Under the pieces are notes generated by a model, which ran no database searches, was not told the DNA's origin, and saw only the letters and a program-made list of their open reading frames with translations. From the IMG/VR virus record IMGVR_UViG_3300022698_000057, positions 1-30,614 of that record: DNA of 30,614 bases. The stretch is one strand, 5' to 3'. This document shows, piece by piece, positions 1 to 7,562 of this stretch. Numbering within the stretch: the first letter of the stretch is position 1; every line of letters starts with the position of its first letter. Source of the DNA: a virus. The position numbers and the translations under genes are program-made.

Positions 1-1158
1 GCTGACACCTGACTTGCTCGAACCGAGGAAGTCGGTAAGGTACTCTGTCTGGATCGCGTACCATGCGCGATCTTCCTGCGACAGACTCAGCACGCTTCCG
101 ACCCCGGTCTCCAGAGTCAGGGGTCGCTTGTTCAAAACGTACATGTACGTTCGCGGAACGAGCAGATAGGCGTATCCCTGAGTGACGCCGGGGAACGAAA
201 GCTCTTCCTTGCCCCAGGTCATTCCATCGGTTGCGCCCTGATCGTATTCAACGATCTGGTTGATCGGCAGTGCCGCACGGTTGTACCCGCGAGCTGCGCC
301 GCCGCTTCCACCGAGCGCTCCGTTGATCACCCGCATGATGTCCCAGGAGTCCTGGGAATTGCAGAGGCAAGTGATCCCCGCAGACGTGCTGATCGGACGA
401 TCGGTGAGATTGTCTTTCAGTGCCCGCAGCTTTTTGATGCCCCACCGGAATGCATCGTACAGATTCTCATCGTACGTCTTGTTCGAGTCGGCAACGAAGC
501 TGACTTTTTGCGTGTCGTGATACGTGGCATCAACGATCTGGCCGATGGTGCGCGAGTTGCGCATATCGACATACGCTTCCGCAACAGCGTCGTTGACCTT
601 CTGCAAGGTGTGGACACTGTTGTAGAGAATGTTCGCAAGCGTGGTGCTCCAACCGAGAGCACGAATGACCATCGTCACCGAGTCGGTTGTCCCAAGCGCC
701 TGTTCGACGAGCGGTACCGCATCACCGTTTCCGCTGATCGTCTCGAACTTGCCCACGTACTTGTAGAAATCCTGCAACGTGATGCTCTTCGGGAAGTTCG
801 GATCCGTCATCTCCGTTGCGAGGACGCCAGTGAAGTCGCCCTTCTCCTGGTATCGCCGCGTGATGTCGATGAACAGCTTTCCGACCAACGCCTCAAGCGT
901 GGCCGATGCCGGCGCCTCTGCCGCATTGCGAATCTTTGTTTGCAGGTTGCGGATCTCTCCGAGAAGCCGCGCCTCGCCTTCGCTCCCGCTGTACTCCGCA
1001 TTGGTTACCGGAACAATGATTTCCGGGCCAATGGTCTGAGCTTCGACCGCTTCAAGGTTCATTCGACGATCGCCCTGGTAGATTCTGGCGATGTTTGACA
1101 CCTTCTTTGCGGCGAGCTGTTCAGCGAGGGTCCTTGTATTCAGTACTTCTTTGACCAT
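1..1158 (-). CDS. Major capsid protein, partial (C-terminus beyond window start)
   Basis: The frame is open from an ATG at 1158 to base 1, giving 386 visible residues with no stop. The start follows a clean TAAGGAGGG ribosome site. The protein starts MVKEVLNTRTLAEQL and contains a helix-rich N-terminal stretch (about residues 60-100) followed by mixed alpha/beta sequence, with no signal peptide or membrane segment. I recognise it by position: it is the large gene directly after the protease/scaffold and decoration genes, which is where tailed phages put the HK97-fold shell protein. Sequence alone does not show a family signature, so the call rests on gene order and size. The gene for the adjacent decoration protein ends 13 bases upstream. 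Confidence 0.7.
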   Translation of the reverse strand, partial: MVKEVLNTRTLAEQLAAKKVSNIARIYQGDRRMNLEAVEAQTIGPEIIVPVTNAEYSGSEGEARLLGEIRNLQTKIRNAAEAPASATLEALVGKLFIDITRRYQEKGDFTGVLATEMTDPNFPKSITLQDFYKYVGKFETISGNGDAVPLVEQALGTTDSVTMVIRALGWSTTLANILYNSVHTLQKVNDAVAEAYVDMRNSRTIGQIVDATYHDTQKVSFVADSNKTYDENLYDAFRWGIKKLRALKDNLTDRPISTSAGITCLCNSQDSWDIMRVINGALGGSGGAARGYNRAALPINQIVEYDQGATDGMTWGKEELSFPGVTQGYAYLLVPRTYMYVLNKRPLTLETGVGSVLSLSQEDRAWYAIQTEYLTDFLGSSKSGVS

Positions 1159-1171
1159 CTATTTACCCTCC

Positions 1172-1561
1172 TTAGGTCTCGTCGCTCTCGATCTCGTTCG
1201 CCCAGCGCCGCTTGATGAACTCGATCACGCCGTCTGAATCCTTTGCCGTCACGAGCACTCCGATGTCGTAGTACCCAACGGTCGCCGTGTCGGAAAACTC
1301 CCCGCCCGTCGGGTCGAAGTACACCTTCTGCCCAACCGTCCCGAATGTGTTTTCCCCAGTCTTCAGGTCGTCTGCCTGGATGACCTCGCCATCTTCGGTG
1401 TCGAACCCGCCAACAGCCGCAGCTGTTACGGCTTCGCTCGCAACTGCGACAATACCGCCAATGACCGTCAACTCATCCTGAGCCAGATCCGATCCGGTAT
1501 CGTTCGTCAGCCTGTGCGACTTGGCCCCAGGGTTTTTGATGTAAACAGAATTGTTCGCCAT
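1172..1561 (-). CDS. Capsid decoration/cement protein, DUF2190-like
   Basis: This 129-residue protein (start MANNSVYIKNPGAK, ATG with AAGGGGGCG upstream) has the DUF2190 outline: an N-terminal strand, then a segment like LAQDELTVIGGIVAVASEA, then a GQKVYFDPTGGEF turn and a strand with GYYDIGVLVTA near the end. Members of that family sit between the protease/scaffold and capsid genes and stud the outside of the head, stabilising it. The position here is exactly that. The usual GVF motif after the second strand is not clear, so it is a divergent member. It is small, soluble and rich in Gly, Asp and Thr, as decoration proteins often are. Confidence 0.72.
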   Translation of the reverse strand: MANNSVYIKNPGAKSHRLTNDTGSDLAQDELTVIGGIVAVASEAVTAAAVGGFDTEDGEVIQADDLKTGENTFGTVGQKVYFDPTGGEFSDTATVGYYDIGVLVTAKDSDGVIEFIKRRWANEIESDET

Positions 1562-1572
1562 CTTGCGCCCCC

Positions 1573-3021
1573 TTAGTATTCAGCAACGATGGGCGCGTTC
1601 GGATCAACGGCCTCACCCTGCTTCTCGACTACGCCGATCTTGTTCTCGTTCGACGTGAAGTCTGCCTTTTGACCGGAAAGCTGTTTCGCTACCGGATCCT
1701 CGCGAAGCGATTCGATCTGTTTGTCCAGATCCTTCGCATTGGTGATCTGCGTACCGGCGTACCGGCGAAGCGCATTCACCTTTCCGTCCTGAGTCTGTTC
1801 AGGGCCGAACTCCGCTGTCAAACGGTTGGCGATCCGGTCAGACTCACCCTTCGCAACTTCTTCGCGAAGTGCGGTGATTTCCTTCACCGGATCCTCGATC
1901 CCCATCTCCTTCAGCGCATTCACAACCTTGAGCGCGTTCGCGTGTTCGTCGGTGGCGATCCTCGCCTCCTGCCCCATCGCATTCGCAACCTCGTCGATCG
2001 GGATACCTTTGTTGACTCGCAGGAACTCCAGCACTTCTTCCTTGGTGTCCATGAGACCCCTCCTCTGATTTTTCGTGTTTTCTTTCTCGTTGATCAGATC
2101 AATCAGCCTCGATGCGGCACTCGATACGTTCGGGAGGTTTTGCTGTGAAGCTCGGGCTGCGGCTGACCGCAGAGCAGACTTCAGAACAACCCGGCCATCG
2201 CCGTATGGGTATCCGTATCTCGCCTGTGTTTCCTCCTCGGCACTTCCGTGCTCAACGAGATGCCATGACTTGTATTGCTTCCAATTGTTGCCGCCAAGCA
2301 TCCGGCGCTTGACCGATGCGTTGTAGCTCCACTTCTTGTTCGCGTCGTATTCCCCGGCGTTGATCATCTGCCGAGCTTTCTTCACCGACGCCCCAAGCAG
2401 CTTGTCGCCCTCGGCGTTCTCTACAACGTCCTCTTCATCGCCATCTGAGTTCACGGTCTGCGCCATCGCGCCCTGTGGTACCGCCTCGTTTCGCTCGCCG
2501 CCCCGCGTCTTCAGGATCCGCACTTCCTGTGTCTCCTGGTTCACGCTGTACTCAACTGCGGCTTCGATGCTGAACTCCACGATCCCTGCGCGGTTATCCC
2601 GGATGAATCCACGGTTGGATGTCTCGTCACCCTCAGGTGGTATGTACACCTTGAAGTGCGCCACACCACGATCGCCGTTCTCGACCACCTTGCCGCCAAC
2701 CGTATAGAAGTCGCTATTCGGCCGGCTCTTGAATTCGTGGCCTCGTTTGCTTCCCGGTATCGGTCGGCTGTTCATGACCTCGACGAAGCTTGCAAAAAAC
2801 TCTTTGCCATAGATTGCGGGTTTCATCCCGACGGGGTTGTCGCCCTCTGCCGGAAACTCAATCGACTGGATACGGAAGTACGGGTCAGGATCACCAGCGG
2901 TCAATTCGTTCATCGCTTTCTCAGGGATAAGCGTAGGAACTTGATCTACCGGTAGCGGATTCGCTCGATTCTCGATGAAGCGAACACCGAACGTTTTCTC
3001 GGTCGCCCTATTCCTGGTCAT
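1573..3021 (-). CDS. Prohead protease fused to scaffold
   Basis: The 482-residue product seems to have three parts. Residues 45-200 resemble a phage prohead (S78-like) protease; GHE at 94-96 and the serine of VEFSIEA (about 151) are the likely catalytic His and Ser, by inference. Residues 205-310 hold a module with WKQYKSWHLVEHG and YGYPYGDGRVV followed by an Ala/Arg-rich helix, which I have seen in other phage head proteins. Residues 320-470 are charged and helical, ending TSNENKIGVVEKQGEAVDP, as in scaffolds. Protease-scaffold fusions cut the scaffold out of the prohead before packaging. It lies immediately before the decoration and capsid genes. The ribosome site is weak, and 56 bases separate it from the LexA-like gene. 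Confidence 0.65.
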   Translation of the reverse strand: MTRNRATEKTFGVRFIENRANPLPVDQVPTLIPEKAMNELTAGDPDPYFRIQSIEFPAEGDNPVGMKPAIYGKEFFASFVEVMNSRPIPGSKRGHEFKSRPNSDFYTVGGKVVENGDRGVAHFKVYIPPEGDETSNRGFIRDNRAGIVEFSIEAAVEYSVNQETQEVRILKTRGGERNEAVPQGAMAQTVNSDGDEEDVVENAEGDKLLGASVKKARQMINAGEYDANKKWSYNASVKRRMLGGNNWKQYKSWHLVEHGSAEEETQARYGYPYGDGRVVLKSALRSAAARASQQNLPNVSSAASRLIDLINEKENTKNQRRGLMDTKEEVLEFLRVNKGIPIDEVANAMGQEARIATDEHANALKVVNALKEMGIEDPVKEITALREEVAKGESDRIANRLTAEFGPEQTQDGKVNALRRYAGTQITNAKDLDKQIESLREDPVAKQLSGQKADFTSNENKIGVVEKQGEAVDPNAPIVAEY

Positions 3022-3077
3022 GTGCTAAAGGATACCGCCATGGGAACAACTGCGAAAGGTAGAACTGTGTATAGTGG

Positions 3078-3299
3078 TTACTCGCGCCCGCCAGTTTCAA
3101 TCACAATCGACCGCGCTACGCCGTTTGTCCGCCGAATCGCACCCTTGCGTTCAAGCGCTTGAAGATGGTCACTCACCGCCCGAAGTGCAATACCAAACTC
3201 AACGCTGATCTCACGGATACTCGGTGAGTACCCAAGCGCTTGTCGGTACCGCCGCAGGAACAACAGCACCTCTGCCTGTCTCGCGGTCAGCTTTTTCAC
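3078..3299 (-). CDS. Stand-alone LexA-type winged-helix DNA-binding protein
   Basis: The 73 residues match only the N-terminal DNA-binding domain of LexA: MKKLTARQAEVLLFLRRY, then GYSPSIREISVEFG, then a recognition helix ALRAVSDHLQALERKGAI and a wing ending RSIVIE. The peptidase half of LexA (Ser/Lys dyad and cleavage site) is absent, so it cannot be inactivated by self-cleavage. It starts at a GTG that overlaps the sulfotransferase stop (GTGA), with GAGG five bases upstream, so it is translationally coupled to that gene. A DNA-binding regulator in the middle of a head operon is unexpected. It could set late-gene levels or compete at host SOS boxes; neither can be decided from sequence. Confidence 0.75.
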   Translation of the reverse strand: MKKLTARQAEVLLFLRRYRQALGYSPSIREISVEFGIALRAVSDHLQALERKGAIRRTNGVARSIVIETGGRE

Positions 3300-3913
3300 T
3301 TCAACCTCAACGCGATACTCGACGCGAATCGTTCCTCCGCTTCAAGCCGTTCGACGACCGCCGCGTGAACCGAGCTCGCCTTAACTGTCGATGCATTTTT
3401 CGCACCAGCACAGATTTTCATTTCGCCGCTTATCTGCTCTTTGCTCGCCCCGAGCGACAGGCAAAGTGCGGTCAGTTCATCCGTGAGCCGGGCGAAGCTC
3501 ATAAGCTGTACTCCCGGCCAAAATACATACTTTCCAAAAGTCAGCGACACAAACCCCGGTCGATTGTCCAGCGTCCAGACAAGAAACTTCTCAAAGCTCG
3601 CCCGCACAGATCTCGGCGTACCGTTCAGTGGCATAAACGGGTGCCACCACGCATCTTTTATGGCGGGCCATCGCCGCCAATTCACCGTCTCTTGATATGC
3701 CCACACACTACGCATCCATGATAGCGGGTCGCGCACAAAACAGCGGTAGACAATTCCCGTTCCCTGGCCGATGACTATAGGCGGGTCGTGCTTATGCCCT
3801 ACCGTGTACCGCACAAGTCCAAGGGCTTTGAGTATCGCCGTCACGAACGTTCCCCCGGTCCTTGGAACATGAAGAAATGCAGATCCGTCACACAGTATCA
3901 ATGCCACAATCAC
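3296..3913 (-). CDS. Sulfotransferase-like protein
   Basis: This 205-residue protein carries the two PAPS-binding signatures of sulfotransferases. The first is a 5'-phosphosulfate loop near the N-terminus, FLHVPRTGGTFV (residues 13-24). The second is a 3'-phosphate site, CFVRDPLSWMRSVWAY (58-73), with Arg61 and Ser69 in the expected spacing. Such enzymes move sulfate from PAPS to a hydroxyl, often on a sugar. The protein is shorter than most family members (about 250-300). It starts at a GTG overlapping the MuF stop (GTGA). With the glycosyltransferase, dehydrogenase and methyltransferases nearby it suggests modification of a glycan or of the virion surface. Substrate unknown. Confidence 0.68.
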   Translation of the reverse strand: MIVALILCDGSAFLHVPRTGGTFVTAILKALGLVRYTVGHKHDPPIVIGQGTGIVYRCFVRDPLSWMRSVWAYQETVNWRRWPAIKDAWWHPFMPLNGTPRSVRASFEKFLVWTLDNRPGFVSLTFGKYVFWPGVQLMSFARLTDELTALCLSLGASKEQISGEMKICAGAKNASTVKASSVHAAVVERLEAEERFASSIALRLK

Positions 3914-4884
3914 ACCGCCGGAAGGTAGACTTCATTGTACCACTGGTCCAATCCCGCATCTGGACCACCCTGATCCCACGCTCGCAACCGATTCTCGAAG
4001 TCCTTCAGGTTTTCCATCCGGGGCACCACAGCACACTGACAGTTTGCATGAGGCGCGGAGGGAACGTGCTCCAACCGATACGGCCCTGCCTCTTCAAACT
4101 CCGGGCAATCGCACCCCCAGTCTGTCGTGCTCTGCCGTACCCAATCGTAGAGCTTCGTACATGCAGGATTGATAATCCCCTGCTGGATCCCCGCGTCTCT
4201 GAGCGAGTTGTACAGTTCGGTTCGTACCAGCCTTGTCGCCCGCCAGTCTACCGCCTTCGGGATTCTCCGGGCAAACTCCCGTGTTCCCCTCCGCAGCTCC
4301 CCGTACCGATTCATCAGCCGCACCCTGCCGTCTGCCGTGTACACCTGGATATCCTGTGCAATCGCAAACACGTCCCGACCCTGCGCCAACCCCGCGCTCA
4401 AAACGTTTCGAATGTCGTCTCGGTATCGTCGGCCAACTCGCCAGACACGATCGCTGAACGTGTAGCCGTCCTGCCAGATCCGATTCACCACAGACTCGAC
4501 TACCTTGGTGTTGACCCCACTTACAATCTGCCCTATCACAACAGTATCGACTCGGGTCACCCCGGCGCGATTGAACACCTCGCTCATGTACGTGTCATTG
4601 ATCGTCCCGATCTTCGCGGCGCTTGCCTCGATCCCGATAACCCCATTTCGCGAAATCGCCGCAGAGATATCGCCGGCGGCTCGTTCAAGCTGCTTACTGA
4701 TTGACGCAAGACTTGTCTGTGTGATCTCCGCAGCCCCCGCCATCTCAGCCGCCTGTACCGCAGCGGCCACACTCTCGGACGCCGTGACATAGGCTGCATG
4801 GACTCGCCGCATGACCTGTCGCGTCATAGTCGCCAGCGAGTCCCGCGCCCTGAGAATCAATCTGCGGTACTCGTTATTGGTCAC
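3910..4884 (-). CDS. MuF-like minor capsid (head morphogenesis) protein
   Basis: The 324-residue protein has the MuF/SPP1 gp7 pattern: a long helical N-terminal half, an arginine-rich segment ending ATRLVRTELYNSLRDAG (about residues 210-226), and a Cys/His C-terminal signature with WGCDCPEFEEAGPY, then HVPSAPHANCQCAVVP. The WVRQSTTDWGCDCP...PHANCQC spacing is diagnostic for the family. These proteins bind the portal and enter the head, and some are ejected with the DNA. The start is a GTG one base after the previous stop, with GAGG upstream. It keeps the usual order portal, MuF, protease, capsid, except that five extra genes separate it from the portal. Confidence 0.85.
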   Translation of the reverse strand: MTNNEYRRLILRARDSLATMTRQVMRRVHAAYVTASESVAAAVQAAEMAGAAEITQTSLASISKQLERAAGDISAAISRNGVIGIEASAAKIGTINDTYMSEVFNRAGVTRVDTVVIGQIVSGVNTKVVESVVNRIWQDGYTFSDRVWRVGRRYRDDIRNVLSAGLAQGRDVFAIAQDIQVYTADGRVRLMNRYGELRRGTREFARRIPKAVDWRATRLVRTELYNSLRDAGIQQGIINPACTKLYDWVRQSTTDWGCDCPEFEEAGPYRLEHVPSAPHANCQCAVVPRMENLKDFENRLRAWDQGGPDAGLDQWYNEVYLPAV

Positions 4885-4885
4885 C

Positions 4886-5440
4886 CTACCTCAGCCTCAC
4901 GAACCACGTATGATCTTCGTCGATCTCGATCGTCGACTCGTTGAAGACTTCATCAACTGCCCGCTTGACCTCGCCATTTTTGTTCGCATAGTCGTGCCCA
5001 CCGATCCACGCAGCTCCCCGATCTATTGCAAGCTCCAACCACGCGTCCAGGTCACCCATCACGCCATCGTAGCTATGGTCACTGTCGATGAATACGAAAT
5101 CAATCTTGACTCCGCGCCGCTTGATCTCTTTCGCGCCGTCAGCACTATCCATTTCCAGAATCTTTGCACGGCGACCGAATTGCTCTGCGATTCCTTCCAC
5201 CTGGCGCTTCGCCATGTCGAAATCATCTTGTGGATACTCGGCCATTTCCGCGCCGCTTTCCGCGAAACTTGTTCCTGGTTCAGCCGCCTTCCACGGATCA
5301 ACCAAGTACAGCGTCAAATTGTGCCGTGCAGTCAAAAGCCGCTGAGCATTCTTGCCCTTCCACACGCCAACCTCGACGCCGACAACCCGCTCGTCAGCAG
5401 CGATCCGATCGAGTATCGCATCCCATCTTCGCCTCTTCAT
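4886..5440 (-). CDS. SAM-dependent methyltransferase (Methyltransf_24-like)
   Basis: The 184-residue product is a class I methyltransferase. Motif I is VVGVEVGVWKGKNAQRLL (residues 19-36). It is followed by LTLYLVDPWKA with the acidic residue that holds the SAM ribose, and then by the FVFIDSDHSYDGVMGDL block and GGHDYANKNGEVKRAVDEVF near the end, typical of the Methyltransf_24 group often linked to sugar and natural-product O-methylation. I chose the ATG at 5440 because it has AGGAGGAA just upstream and overlaps the previous stop by four bases; the frame is open 18 codons further. It is the gene before MuF and one of two methyltransferases in this cassette. Confidence 0.8.
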   Translation of the reverse strand: MKRRRWDAILDRIAADERVVGVEVGVWKGKNAQRLLTARHNLTLYLVDPWKAAEPGTSFAESGAEMAEYPQDDFDMAKRQVEGIAEQFGRRAKILEMDSADGAKEIKRRGVKIDFVFIDSDHSYDGVMGDLDAWLELAIDRGAAWIGGHDYANKNGEVKRAVDEVFNESTIEIDEDHTWFVRLR

Positions 5441-5619
5441 TTCTTCCTCCTCTTGTGACTTGTTCCTATATGCCAGAGCCCGCAGTATGAACACCGATAC
5501 ACTTTCAACGCCAGCTTCGTATTATGCCGCCGCATCATCTCGCGCCGCACCTTTTCAGCCATCGCCTTTGTCTCGAATCCCTGTTTGCTCTCACACCCTG
5601 CCGCCTGGTGTTCATTCAC
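5437..5619 (-). CDS. Small zinc-ribbon-like protein
   Basis: A 60-residue basic protein ending in VYRCSYCGLWHIGTSHKR. The CxxC...H...H pattern with a preceding CESKQGFETKAMAE segment is common in tiny phage and actinobacterial proteins and probably binds one zinc ion; the function of that group is not known. I place the start at a GTG (5619), which overlaps the upstream stop by eight bases and has GGAG in front. A GTG at 5658 would add 13 residues but overlap the upstream gene by 47 bases. Its stop overlaps the methyltransferase start (ATGA), so the two are likely co-translated. Confidence 0.65.
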   Translation of the reverse strand: MNEHQAAGCESKQGFETKAMAEKVRREMMRRHNTKLALKVYRCSYCGLWHIGTSHKRRKK

Positions 5620-6532
5620 TCCACGGCTCTCCACCAGTATAGCCAAATGCGCGAGCACTTGTTCCCGGCATTCGCTCCATCACATCCTCAAAGCAATCGT
5701 CGTGCGCTCGCATCCAATCTCGCTGAAACGTGAGCCCCTTCACTGTCGGCTTGCGCTCGAAGTACCAAAAGTCCATGAGTACAATGATCGTCTGCCCGGC
5801 AACGAAGTGCGGCCCGAACTTTCGCAGTGCTCCAAGAAACTGCTTCTCGCGTTTACACGCATCGTCGACGTACAGCCCGATATGCCCGCCATCGTAGGAC
5901 AAGTCGGGGATCTCGCCTTTGTGCAGCATAACCCATCTATCCAGCCCTGCGGCCTTCAGCGCTCGACGGACCCACAATGACGTATCGCCCTCAATCTTGA
6001 TTCCAACCGCCGCCGCTTTATCCCGTTCGCTGCGATTCGCATTGAATCGATCATATACGTGGACATCACCACCGTTTCCTTCGCGACAGCCAAGAGCAAT
6101 CTGAGCTGTCCCAGCGCCGAGCCATGCTCCAAGCTCCACAGCATCGAATCCTTTTGGCATATTGCGAGCCCATTTTCTGAGGTACCGCCCGATCTCACGC
6201 CCACCCATCGAAGGTATCCGACGAATCTCGTCTGGCATTTCATCGAGCGCAAGGTAGTCCGTCGCAATACGGCGGTTCAAGTCAGTTTCGTAGTCAGCAT
6301 TCTCGGCCCACCAACCGCTATCGTATTCCTTGTTGTAATCCTTCAGGGCAAGATCCATGCGCTTTGCCATATCCACGGCTTCGCGCACGAGCCCGCGAGT
6401 GGTGATATCCGTCTGCGTGTCGCCCTGGTGAAGATCGTTGATTTCACGCAAGACCTCACACACTGTCCGTTTCGGGCTTGCGTTCTGTAGCTCCTGACCC
6501 TGCCGATTCCGAATCACTGGGCGCATACTCAT
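5612..6532 (-). CDS. Class I SAM methyltransferase, larger type
   Basis: This 306-residue protein has a helical N-terminal part (about 1-120) rich in acidic and aromatic residues, followed by a Rossmann methyltransferase domain. Motif I is FDAVELGAWLGAGTAQIA. Further on come VHVYDRF, with the ribose-binding acid, and then GGHIGLYVDDACKREKQFL and a late FVAGQTIIVLMDFWYF strand. The layout recalls TylF/MycF-type sugar O-methyltransferases, though the residues that bind metal in that family are not clear. The ATG at 6532 overlaps the previous stop by four bases; the open frame extends 38 codons upstream, into the preceding gene, and is ignored. Likely target: a sugar or small molecule made by the cassette. 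Confidence 0.7.
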   Translation of the reverse strand: MSMRPVIRNRQGQELQNASPKRTVCEVLREINDLHQGDTQTDITTRGLVREAVDMAKRMDLALKDYNKEYDSGWWAENADYETDLNRRIATDYLALDEMPDEIRRIPSMGGREIGRYLRKWARNMPKGFDAVELGAWLGAGTAQIALGCREGNGGDVHVYDRFNANRSERDKAAAVGIKIEGDTSLWVRRALKAAGLDRWVMLHKGEIPDLSYDGGHIGLYVDDACKREKQFLGALRKFGPHFVAGQTIIVLMDFWYFERKPTVKGLTFQRDWMRAHDDCFEDVMERMPGTSARAFGYTGGEPWSE

Positions 6533-6780
6533 GGCCGCTTCCTCCGCAGACGCTTTGCATTCTTCGCAGCCTTTCGAGCCGCAGCGTGGACACGGGCAAT
6601 GATCTTCGGATCTTCGCGCCACTTCGGTTTGCCCTCTGCTACCCACTGGTCATACAATCGCTTGTCGTCGTTTTCCAGGACACCGCCAGCAGCTACGATC
6701 TTGTCAAATACCAAACACTTTGCCTCGCGCCGATCCAGCTCTTCGGCAAATGCCGCCATCGCCTTTTGTGTTCCGCTCAT
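6529..6780 (-). CDS. Small helical, basic hypothetical protein
   Basis: An 83-residue protein that starts MSGTQKAMAAFAEELDRRE and ends in a strongly basic tail (RKAAKNAKRLRRKRP). It is predicted to be helical, with a central YDQWVAEGKPKWREDPK segment. I do not recognise a family. The ATG at 6780 overlaps the glycosyltransferase stop by four bases, and the stop overlaps the larger methyltransferase start by four, so it is translated as a bridge between two sugar-related enzymes. The Arg/Lys tail could bind nucleic acid or a partner protein; this is inference only. Confidence 0.6.
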   Translation of the reverse strand: MSGTQKAMAAFAEELDRREAKCLVFDKIVAAGGVLENDDKRLYDQWVAEGKPKWREDPKIIARVHAAARKAAKNAKRLRRKRP

Positions 6781-7562
6781 CTTTTTAGCTCTGACACTTT
6801 GATACCCGCTTCCGCATACCACGCCTTCATCGCCGGAGCCCTCCGCAGGGCCTTGCTCCTGTGCGGCGATCCCTCCGAACGTGTCAGCTCCCCAGGTATC
6901 GTGCGGGTCAACACCGCTTTCCTCAGGTCGCTCTTGATATGGATGAACACCGTCTTGGATCCGACATGCGGCCAATCGTAGTTGACCGCGTTGTAGTGAA
7001 GCGTCGGCAGCTCCTTGAGTCTCGCGCCCTGTTGCTCTTCCGGCTTTTCCAGCAGATATCCGAAGCTCGCCTGGTTCATGCCGCCGTACCGAATGCGCCA
7101 TTCCGCATGTAGATTCCAATCGTAATAGAACTGCTGATCAAGTTCTGTCCATCGCTGAAAGAAATGCCGCGTTGCCTCGGTCGGTCGCACGTACACCACC
7201 CCTCCATTTACCGAGAGGTTGGTGTGATCGTTTCGCACTGTGTATGCAATGTCGAAGTCGTTTTCGTCAAAGACATGAGACGCATCCCCGACACATACCA
7301 TGTCGCAGTCAGCCAGGATAAGGTCTACTCCGTCATCGACAGCTTGCTGCGCCTCCCGAGCCCATACCTGAAGTTTCTCCATGTTCGATAGAAACGACAG
7401 CTTCCGGACTCCGCTGTGATCCGGTGGGTCCATTTTGATCGAGCGGACTTCGCAGTGTGGCATGTGATGGTGAATGGATTTCTCGAATACTTCGAGCAGC
7501 TTTGCATAGTCGGGGCGCTTCAGCCTCGGCGGGTAGTTGAACGAAACGGTTACGAGCCTCAT
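6777..7562 (-). CDS. Glycosyltransferase, GT-A fold
   Basis: The 261-residue protein has the features of a nucleotide-sugar glycosyltransferase. A first strand (MRLVTVSFNY) leads to LILADCDMVCVGD (residues 81-93), whose DxD (85-87) would hold the metal and sugar nucleotide. SVNGGVVYVRP (117-127) follows, as in GT8/GT77-like enzymes, and FIHIKSD near residue 215 supplies the late His. No membrane segment is seen, so the enzyme should be cytoplasmic. It overlaps the dehydrogenase-like gene by four bases (ATGA), which suggests a joint pathway: one enzyme prepares or oxidises a UDP-sugar and the other transfers it. The acceptor cannot be told; virion proteins or host surface glycans are the obvious options. 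Confidence 0.75.
   Translation of the reverse strand: MRLVTVSFNYPPRLKRPDYAKLLEVFEKSIHHHMPHCEVRSIKMDPPDHSGVRKLSFLSNMEKLQVWAREAQQAVDDGVDLILADCDMVCVGDASHVFDENDFDIAYTVRNDHTNLSVNGGVVYVRPTEATRHFFQRWTELDQQFYYDWNLHAEWRIRYGGMNQASFGYLLEKPEEQQGARLKELPTLHYNAVNYDWPHVGSKTVFIHIKSDLRKAVLTRTIPGELTRSEGSPHRSKALRRAPAMKAWYAEAGIKVSELKR

Noticed and set aside
508-1098. Long plus-strand frame of 196 codons over the capsid gene
   Set aside because: It lies antisense to the capsid gene, has no ribosome site, and its product has no recognisable fold; third-position bias of the minus gene explains its openness.
3862-4704. Plus-strand frame of 280 codons opposite MuF
   Set aside because: The minus-strand MuF signature (CDCP...PHANCQC) is certain, and the opposite frame is Pro/His/Arg-rich as expected for a shadow.
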